From Pyrus communis (lineage: Eukaryota; Streptophyta; Magnoliopsida; Rosales; Rosaceae): a DNA stretch of 64,000 nucleotides. Location: NCBI RefSeq assembly GCF_963583255.1, contig NC_084816.1, positions 22,761,344-22,825,343 on the forward strand, read 5' to 3'. The notes under the pieces were generated by a model. It had not been told where the DNA came from. It searched no databases and saw only the letters and a program-made list of their open reading frames with translations. The position numbers and the translations under genes were made by a program. Shown here one piece after another: positions 55,840 through 64,000 of the stretch. Position 1 is the stretch's first letter, and each line of letters opens with the position of its first letter.

Positions 55840-57480
55840 ATGTATTATATTAAACTAATGTATTTAAATGTTAGTACAGAAATGTATGTACCTGTTGACC
55901 CTAAAAACTACAAAGCCTACGTGGCGCGCATGCCGAGTAATTAATAAGCTAACTACGTCCCCTTCAATTGTATGCAGGGCATGCCAACTCGTTGGCCGAG
56001 GAGTAAAATTTGTTAATGTTGCGTTGAGCGCGTTGTTGACTTCTTGATCTTGCTATTGCAGCTGAGGAAGGAACACGTCTCGACCTTCGGGTTCTAGAGC
56101 CCAAAGACAAGGTTGTTAGTTCCGCAAAGTTCAATATCAAATTCGACTTTCAATGTGCTGAATGTAGTAACTCGTAACACCTCACTTCGCCGAAAAGGCT
56201 AATGAGATGACCTCTGCCAATAAGGATTCGAAAACCCTTCTCGACCGAGACTTGGATAGGTAACCAGTCGGCCTCAACGCAGTGTTGTTTATCCAAACTG
56301 AAGGTGCTCCTCGGTCGGCTAATTTTACGGCAACAGTGCTGTTTATTTAAACTGAAGATGTTCGCCAGTTGCCTTCACAGTGTTGTTTATCCAAAATGAA
56401 GGTGTGTTGGTGGAAAAAGAAAATAAAAAAATCTCAAGATATTTGAGAGGTTTACGCAGGGCAATTTATGTGTTGAATTGGAGGCCTTTCTTCCGTTGCA
56501 CCGAGTCTTGTATTTATAGGCAAATGTCGTGTGGCGCGGCCAGATGATTTTGTAAGTCCAATTGCAATTCTATTTCACGGAACTGAAACTGATCCGTGTC
56601 CTTCAAATTTCGTGACTTTTAAACTAAAGTCTATCTAGATTTTACCACACCACATCAGAAACCTAGCCCACCTAAGCTTCTGATCTCATTAAAAAACCTA
56701 GCCTACCTAGGCTTCTTGTGTCATCATCACAACCTAGCCTACCTCTGTTGTCTAGATATAATCATCCACATCACATCACATATTATCACAATTTCACCTT
56801 TATCCCATGCATGGATTAATTGCATGAAATTAACCCATATTAGCTACACGATGCCGAATATCCCCAATTAATTTGAATCTGTCTTGGCTTCCAGTTATCC
56901 AAATCAGAGACATTACTTGCGTCTCATCTATTTCATTCCAATCCTTTATCCAAAGGATAATAACAACAGGCTAGCATGTGTGATCTTAGGCCTGGTAAGA
57001 TGACCTCGGCATCCGAAATGTGATTGCATTTGAACACCACAAAATTATAAAATATTATGATAATTCCAATTATTCAAAAGATAATTAGTATGATTATGAT
57101 AATCATAATAATATAAATAATTGGAAATCATGTTGACATTTTACTCATTCGACGATCTAAAACTCTGTACATTTAACGGTCTCGATTACTCAGACCGATA
57201 ATGTAAAATTGGGTTCAAATAGTACAGAAATATGTGCATCGAAATGTATTATATTAAATTAATGTACCTAAATGTGTATACTGAAATGTATGCACCGAAA
57301 TGTATTATATTGAATTGATGTACCTAAATGTTTGTATCGAAATATATGTACCGAAATGTGTGTACCTAAATGTATGCACTGAAATGTATTATAATGAATT
57401 TAATGTACCTAAATGAAGAAGACAAAGTACATCGAAATATATTGTATAACAAAAATTAATTTATCTAAATGTTCACAACA
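55840..57480. repeat. ATGTACC/GAAATGTA repeat block, split by a solo LTR
   Basis: Irregular units of about 30-60 bases made of GAAATGTATTATATT, AATTAATGTACCTAAATG and GTACCGAAATGTATG run from 55840 to 55892 and again from 57222 to 57480. The reverse complement of the same words occurs at 300-520. It lies in intron 3 of the AMT2 pseudogene. Confidence 0.75.
55893..57221 (-). mobile_element. Solo LTR related to the young element, with longer promoter part
   Basis: It begins TGTTGACCCTAAAAACTAC and ends TTGGGTTCAAATA (expected CAAACA). GTACC and GTACA flank it, a target duplication with one change. It shares the GTGGCGCGCA, GCCGAGTAATTAATAAGCTA and repeated GTTTATCCAAACTGAA words with the 964-base LTRs but is 1329 bases; the extra 365 bases lie upstream of the TATA box (56511-56519, minus strand). 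There is no internal region, so the partner LTR was lost by recombination. It is older than the 50562-54171 copy. Confidence 0.85.
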
Positions 57481-58062
57481 AAATATATTATGATAAATGA
57501 AATGAAAATGAAAATTATAATGAAATAAAATCAATACATTAAAAATTAGGAAGAAAAAGAGAAATAATTAAAAAATAAAAATATAATTAATAAATGAGGT
57601 TATTAATGTATCAAGGACTAACATTAGATTTTAATCTTACTCATAGTTTTAATCTAAAAGTCATATTTTTCAAGGATTAAAATGAAGTTTTCTAAACTTT
57701 AAATCAAACAAATTAAGAAATAATAATGAAACATAAACAAGCAGGAGTTTGTAGAAATAATAAAAGGTAGTATGTTTATCTGATTTGAAGATCTACAAAT
57801 ACTCTGGTTAGAAGATGCAATTATGAGACAAAGGTGATCAGGGCAAAACGGTTAGAGGAATAACTAGGAAGACTTGGAAAGAGACTTTAAGAAAAAACTT
57901 GGAGTACTTAGAGCTAATAGGAGATTTGGTGCAAAATTGAGCACAATAAAGTTCTAGAATTCATATAGTCGGTTCTATTTAGCATGATAATGATTTGTTG
58001 TTGATGTTGTTATTTATGTGGATTGGCTAATTTATACCTGCAGCAAGGGTAATGCAAACTAA

Positions 58063-58444
58063 GAGCTTCTCCAAATGAGATGTCAAATTGTTCAAATCAG
58101 CAATAACGATAACAAAAGACAACATTAATGTTTTCTAACCGAGAAGCCAAGTTTGATGTGACATGACATGGATTGACATCTCCCCCTTGCTGCTAACTTT
58201 GACAGACCTTTAGATTTTTTTAATTAATTATTAAATGCTTTTTATTAATTTTTTTATTAGTTTAAAGCATTGTCCTTTTATTTATTTTCATTCCCAATGC
58301 AAACAAAGTACATGAATTATTATTTTATGTTTAAATTTTGACATATCGGTTGGAGTGCAAAAGTTTAAAAGATGTCAAAGTGTCATATAAACCTTCAAAT
58401 TTAAACTTTAGATTTAAAATTTGACATCTTCTTTGGAGATGGTC
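58063..58444. mobile_element. PIF/Harbinger-like MITE inside AMT2 exon 3
   Basis: Ends GAGCTTCTCC and GGAGATGGTC, with AGATGTCAAAT and ATTTGACATCT just inside. TAA flanks it on both sides (58060-58062 and 58445-58447). Removing it and one TAA joins QGMITD with LVCIT in the transporter frame, so the insertion site is inside coding sequence. It is AT-rich and non-coding. Confidence 0.85.
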
Positions 58445-60057
58445 TAAGTCAGTGATCATGCCCTGAGTAGCGCCAATCTCAAGAAAGTAATATCAAGCAA
58501 GAGCCACGTCAGCAGGCTAGTGGCAGTGCACACGTGGGTGTTGAGGACGGCCAGAGATGTTTCTGTGTTCACCATGTAAGGACCTCCACCGTTGAATCCA
58601 GCCCACCCCATCCAAAGTAGGCCCGCCCCAGCAGAATGTTGTTTGGTGGAAATCTCTCCCTGTCATTGGTTGCCCTTGGCCCAACCTGCATGCACAAGGA
58701 AAACAGTATTTGTAATTTATACCAACTTAATTTTAACACAAAAAATAAATTTATGTGCTAGATGTGTGTTAAGTTAAATGATTAGGATAGGATAAAGTGC
58801 TCGTTCCTTGGTATTCAAGGTTGATCTTTCACCCTTATGTCAAATTTCTAGTAGATATGTGAGACATACTAGAAATGTTCTACCTTAGACATGTGGTTCT
58901 TGTTAGAATCGAACGATCTAACATCAAAAAATCTTCATATCTAATGGTGGTTTAAGAGGTTTTATGCACCCTTCTTCTTCCAAACCAGTTTTTAAGGGCA
59001 AAATTTATTTATGAACTCTTAACAATTATTATCAGAGTTTGATTTCACCAGAGCCTAGATTTCACTGAAAGCGCAACTGATATGCTAGAGTAAAATGATC
59101 AATCCAAAAAAATGATACTCTTACCACACATTTGTACCATCATTTGTATCATCTCTCTCATAGAGATGAAACTCACTTGTGTTGGTGGGTATTACCTCTA
59201 ATAGAGGGATGATACAAATATGTGCTAAGTGTAGCATTATTCGATCAATATTATGTATGGAACAATGTAGGCAGTGTGGGCCACTAAAGAGTAAACTTTG
59301 GCTGAGCTAAAATTTATGATGTATTTTATGATCAGTTGCTCTAAGTTGTAATGGTTAATTTTTGGCCAGTGATGCTCGAGAGGCCATAATACATCAATGG
59401 TCAAATTTCATCCACATAGAGCATAAACGATTGACGTTGTAAAATTGTGTTTACTTACCTAGTAAGCAGCAGTGAAACCAGCAACACCAAAAGAGAGATG
59501 AATGACATAGCCACCAGAGCAGTCAATAAGCCCCTGGAGTTAAAAATACTATAGCAAGCAATTTGTGTAAGAAAATGTCAACCAATGGGGTACAAATAAC
59601 ATCCATGCATATAAGTTCATCCTCCCCAACAAAGCCCTAGCGATCAAAATCAACGTAATGGCCGAAAACGCAAACAGAAAATAAATCATGGTTGCAGTTG
59701 GAATAAATATACTAGGTGTTCGTTCAAGAAGGAAGCCTTGGTCCATGGCCACGTTGGGTCGACCGAGAAAGCTCGTCCCCAAACGACATTTGGTAGTCCC
59801 AGCCGACCCAATAGACCAAGACTGCCGCGAAAGTGTACAGGGCCATGAAGGCCGAGTTCACTGCCCACTTCTTTTTCACTGCCCATGAAGGCCGCGAAAG
59901 TGTACAGGGCCATGAAGGCCGAGTTCACTGCCCTAACAAGCCCTGGCACGCTCTGCATGCCAACAAGCGTGGCGGCCGTTAGTTGCCACGCATTGTCACC
60001 CTTACTGAGCCAGTCAGGGCTCGCCTGATCAGGAGCGAGGTTTTTTGGGAGCTCCAT

Positions 60058-60759
60058 TGTGATTGATTGACGAACGAGCTTCCGGCTTAGAATTAGATGA
60101 TGATTTTGCGCTGAATTATGGATGGGATGCCAATGAATGCTTTATATTGTGAATTTGGATCACCGAGGCTTTGCTGTCACTTGCCTGGATCTTTTTTAGT
60201 TCTACCTGATTTTTTGTCGTGATTAATGAATCTGAAAGCTGTCCGACAGAGGAGTTTAGGGTTTAAGGTTTTGGTTCATGTGAAGTTACTCATATGCCCC
60301 CTTGACTTTGTAGGTTGATAACTAGATATTTGCATGTTTGATGGCTAAAACTGTAATTGGACCAAGATTCCTCGTTCATTGCTTCATTCCATGAGAAATT
60401 TTTCATAGTGACGGGAACACAGGTAGTATACCACGCGTTTTTATGTAAATAGTGAGAAATTTTATTTTTTTAAGTTATTAATTTTTTAACACATATTCCA
60501 CCATTTGTACAATGACACGTGATGTACCACCTCGTATGCCAGTCACATTAAAAAAAATTTCTCGTTTTCCTAGACGGTAAAACTTACGGCACAAGAATTC
60601 CCATCATTCGCATGTTGGCTTCCTTTGTCCAATGGATTGATGGTTCCGAAGGAGCTAGTATATTAAAGTAAATTCTGTTTAATTAATAGGTTATTTGGCA
60701 AGGGTTTTTGTACGTTTGTGCAAATTCAGTGATTAATATAAGTAACCTACGTATACATA
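60058..60759. other. Upstream region of the AMT2 pseudogene
   Basis: TTTATATTG at about 60140 (minus strand CAATATAAAG) lies 85-90 bases upstream of the old start codon and may be its TATA region. Otherwise nothing is seen. Confidence 0.4.
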
Positions 60760-61407
60760 TCTCTACTAATCAATAAAACCCTTATTGTCAATCAAAAGAG
60801 GGTGAAAAGACAAATTAGTCTTTTATCAGACAAAAAAAATGATGGGTAATAATGTAATTTCACATGTCCAAATTTTACTGTTTTTTATTGAAGCCTCATC
60901 TACAGGTGATATTAAAATACCTCCAATATTAAAAAAAAAATTTAAAAAAAAAAATCTGAGAACAAAAATCTCCCACTCCTCCCAAGTTCTCTCTCTCTCC
61001 CTCCCTCCTTCTCTCCTTCTCATTTTCTAAAAAAATGTGTTCATACACACAAAGTGTGTAGACAAATGCTAATAATAATAATAATAATTTAAACGACTTA
61101 TTAATAAAATCTTGGTTGTTAATCAAAACTCCAGAAAATTATCATTTTAATCCTTTCACCAAAACTAAATTTTGCTGTTTTTTTAGCAACCTCATAGCCA
61201 GGTTAGTACGACATGCCATATTTAAAAATTAAAAATAAAATAAAATATAAAATAAAAAGTATCCCCACGTTAGAAGAAACCACTCATCATTATCCTAACT
61301 TTCATAACTGATTTTTTTTCTTACAATTTTAAAAACTAATCCCACTTCATAATAAAAATAAAATGAAATGAAATTGTTCACACACAGTGTGTGTAGGTAT
61401 CTGCTAG
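60760..61407 (+). mobile_element. Helitron-like element with two possible 3' ends
   Basis: TCTCTACTA at 60760 follows an A, as at Helitron 5' ends. Near 61380-61407 a CACACAC/GTGTGTG hairpin is followed by AGGTATCTGCTAG and then T, fitting the hairpin-plus-CTAG 3' end. A second hairpin (ACACACAAAGTGTGT, 61044-61058) followed by AGACAAATGCTAA lies at 61059-61072. The parts before and after 61072 share diverged words (GTTAATCAAAA, AAATTTTACTG/AAATTTTGCTG), as if two copies lay in tandem. No helicase is coded. Confidence 0.5.
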
Positions 61408-62347
61408 TACACTATTAAGAAATTGTAACTCCACGTGGTATTGTTGCGGGTACACCTAAAATGAAATAGTTATCATTTTACTTATCATTTTGAACACCGA
61501 CGCCAATGAATACTAATTATCATTTTGAACCAATGTATAACATGCGTACTTAAATGAAACAGGTCTTGGAACGATTTGGTTCTTATTTCTTTTGTGTTTA
61601 CTAATTTATGGTGTTAAAGTTATACTACTACACGACTTCTTTTGTACATACTAACACGTAAAGATTTATGTAAAGTGTAGGTTACACATTCAAATTCGTA
61701 ATTCAATACTTAAAAAGTTAGGAATAAGATAGCTGGACACTAATTTACATGCATATAATTAATCTAAGTGCAATAATACTGATGTACTGATAATTCTAAT
61801 TTTTAGAATATAATAATATAACAAAATTTATTATAATTTGAATGAAATAATAACACCGTGCCGATGTGTTTCAGATACACCTAAACATTACTGTGACACT
61901 AAGGTCTTGAGGCTTGGAATCATGACACTGGCGCCATTCAATAATATTTGTCACTTTCAATCCAATATATAACATGTGTACTTAAATGTAACAAATTTTT
62001 GAATTATTTTTATTCTTAATTTTTTTGCATTTACTAAAATATGGTGTTTAAATTATTTCACTAGATGACTTCCTTTGTACTTTGCTAACACATAGGAAAT
62101 TATACCAATTGTAAGTTACATGTTCAAATTCGTAATTTAATACTTCCGAGATAAAAAAAATAATAATAAATAAAAAAAAAATAAAAAAAAAAACAAGAAT
62201 AAAACCAGTTTGAGACCAATTTGATGTAGATAAGATGACGAAATAAATTGAAGATCAAGTTAAAAGGCGTATATCGGGCAGCAAGTGAAACAAATGAAAG
62301 GAGCACATTTTTGGCAAACAGCCAACAAACTTCAGTGTTACATGGTT

Positions 62348-62388
<41 letters not shown>

Positions 62389-63440
62389 CTTATACAATTA
62401 GATCCCACCAAAAGTTGTCCATTACATTTATCGGAAACATTTAAGGGAAGGGATCCTTAATTTTTTTTTATAAAAATGGGGTATGGGGTCCACATTAAAT
62501 CGAATTTTAACGATTCAAACCGTCTATTTTTCAAGTTACACCTTATAGATCATCCTTGCAAAATACTAGCCAAATCGAAATTGTTTAAGACATCTAATTG
62601 GGTTCAAAGAAATTAACGAATACTTTGTTATACAAGAAACAATGAAATTTTATCTTGATAATTAAATAAGCAAATGATTTCAGATTGAATTGAATTTTTG
62701 CAATGATGATCTATGAATTGAGACTTACAAAATAGATGTTTCAGATCATTGAAATTCGATGTAAAGTAAACCTCACAACTAATCCCCATTTTAAAAAAAA
62801 ATTAGAAATCCCTTTACATAAAGGGCCTAATCATCCTACCAACTGCTGATAGAATTGATATGGGATGGAGTACCATGCAAGAGCATCACATCTTGCAGCA
62901 AGAGATCGATTTTGCATTGTTCACTACAACTCCAAAAGTGAAACGACTAAGAGATGATTTTCGTTTTTGCATAAATAAGTTTTAGTTGATGGTTTTTCTT
63001 CTGGGATATAAACGATATTAGAAGAGTGAATAATTGAACAAGAGATTTCGAATGTAAAAATGAATGCTCATAATAGTTACAAGCTATTCGCACGTTTTAG
63101 TTTTTATTTTTTATTTTTTATACAAATGATGTTTTACAATAAATTGTCTAATTTATTTGGAGGGAATTTCGAATTTGTCTACAAAGAGAGAAGCACACTT
63201 CTCTAACCAATTTGGTTAAACTTAAAGCATTATTTTAACTTCAATTTTAATTAAGTTAGCTAAAACATTGTACTTCATCATTTGCGCTCATCCTGAATTA
63301 TGTTCATTGTAATATAAAGTAAAATTAATTTAATGTAGACAATCATTTGTCTTAATAAAATGTTTTGGAATTTTAATGTGGCCTTCAAAAGTAGGATCCA
63401 AAGTAGGAATTAAACAAATATAGAGAAGAGAAGAGAATAA
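61408..63440. other. Intergenic DNA with a diverged duplication
   Basis: 61535-61710 and 61968-62143 share AACATG(C/T)GTACTTAAATG, ATATGGTGTT, TTCTTTTGTAC, and ACATTCAAATTCGTAATT(C/T)AATACTT, a duplication about 433 bases apart. Poly-A/T runs at 62150-62192 and 62347-62385. No gene is supported. Confidence 0.55.
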
Positions 63441-63815
63441 AGTAAATTGTAACAATTGTCCCTTAATTTTGACTCAATTAGAGCAATGGTCCCTTAACTA
63501 AAAATTCATTACCATTGGTCCCTTAACTCATCAAAACTTGCAACTATGGTCCTTCAACTAAAAATCCACTACCAATGATCCCTCAACTTTAATCCAACTG
63601 GAGAAATGATGCCTCAACTTTAACTCACTTAGAGAAATGGTCCTTGAACTTTAACATAATTGTAGCAATGGTACTTCCAACATAACTCATTTTGACAAAA
63701 TTCTGACGAAATTGACGAAAATGACCATAACTATATGTTTTGATGAGTCGACAGACCAATGATAATAAATTTTTAGTTAAGAGATCATTACTCCAATTTA
63801 ATTAAAGTTGAGGAA
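63441..63815. repeat. Degenerate TGGTCCCTTAACT repeats
   Basis: At least eight diverged units of about 35-45 bases share the pattern (A/G)ATGGTCCCTTAACT...AACTCA with variants. The last units reverse (AGTTAAGAGATCATTACTCC and AAGTTGAGGAATCG at 63775-63820), so the block may be an old foldback element. Confidence 0.6.
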
Positions 63816-64000
63816 TCGAAGTACCACCATAAGAACGCTGCGTCACAGTTGACTCACAAGCATTTTGTTCGTATCCCTCCTCGCCAGAACCTGTGGTGCT
63901 CCTTCAACCCTCAGAAAAAAGCTTCTCCCTCTAAAGCTCAAAGCTCCCTCAACCAGTAAGTTCTCTCTCTCTCTCTCTCTCTCTCAACTGTAAAATTTCC
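63816..64000 (+). other. Possible 5' leader of a gene beyond the window
   Basis: GC-richer, C-rich sequence with CAACCAGTAAGTTCTCTC at about 63951, which includes a consensus splice donor (CAG/GTAAGT-like), and a CT tract at 63961-63986. This resembles the leaders of the other genes in the window. No coding start is seen before the edge. Confidence 0.3.

Larger units (their letters stand above)
54831..60057 (-). pseudogene. AMT2: AMT2-type ammonium transporter pseudogene
   Basis: Four exon blocks on the minus strand: 60057-59564, 59533-59459, 58685-58038 (split by a MITE) and 55372-54831. Functional AMT2 proteins are plasma-membrane ammonium channels with 11 membrane segments. The ends are well kept ([52 protein letters not shown] with the pore His, [20 protein letters not shown]). 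Damage: loss of about 10 codons after QSVPGLV; a 67-base-spaced tandem duplication shifting the frame (59824-59866 and 59891-59933); a further deletion before [10 protein letters not shown]; loss of the stretch after LTFSYT; Trp to TAG at the end of exon 2 (59459-59461); deletions after PPNNILL and after WLLLD; and a MITE in exon 3. No full transporter can be made. The last exon alone stays open for about 180 codons. Confidence 0.9.

Overview
This is nuclear DNA from a dicot plant: AT-rich, with intron-split genes, long CT and AT microsatellites and dense transposable elements. The plant gene families, a Cassandra-type 5S-bearing element and the kinds of MITE suggest Rosaceae, probably the apple/pear group. 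That placement is inferred and was not tested by any search.

Four genes look intact. They are a histone H2A.Z gene (2094-2781, +), a DWARF27-type beta-carotene isomerase gene of strigolactone synthesis (8855-12039, +, seven exons), a LONGIFOLIA/TRM-family gene controlling cell elongation (19310-22931, -, four exons) and a heterotrimeric G-protein gamma subunit gene (46329-48596, -, four exons with a CaaX-type end). They share no obvious pathway; three touch growth or hormone control.

Two host genes are broken. An F-box gene (-) is split into halves at 44645-45277 and 37728-38491 by a complete Ty1/copia element (38492-44644). An AMT2-type ammonium transporter gene (54831-60057, -) has deletions, frameshifts, a Trp-to-stop change, a MITE inside an exon and a solo LTR inside an intron.

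Layout: 1-280, cut MITE; 283-1480, upstream DNA; 1486-2781, H2A.Z; 4381-5572, SINE-like copy and a three-LTR tandem Cassandra with target duplication; 6140-7122, PIF/Harbinger-like element; 7498-7563, hairpin; 8855-12039, D27; 12.7-14.0 kb, orphan reading frame and hairpin; 14864-15977, PIF-like element with a second MITE nested in it; 19.3-22.9 kb, LONGIFOLIA-like gene; 23.4-36.7 kb, gene-poor DNA with SINE-like copies, foldbacks, Mutator-like and hAT-like MITEs and LINE debris; 36.8-46.4 kb, split F-box gene between two copies of the G-gamma 3' end; 46.3-49.2 kb, G-gamma gene with a tandem duplication upstream; 50562-54171, very young non-autonomous LTR element (-) coding one unrecognised 288-residue protein; 54.8-60.1 kb, AMT2 pseudogene; 60.8-61.4 kb, Helitron-like ends; 61.4-64 kb, diverged duplications and a possible start of a gene beyond the edge.

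The best candidates for something undescribed are the 50.6-54.2 kb LTR element with its orphan protein, and the layered insertion history of the F-box/G-gamma and AMT2 loci.
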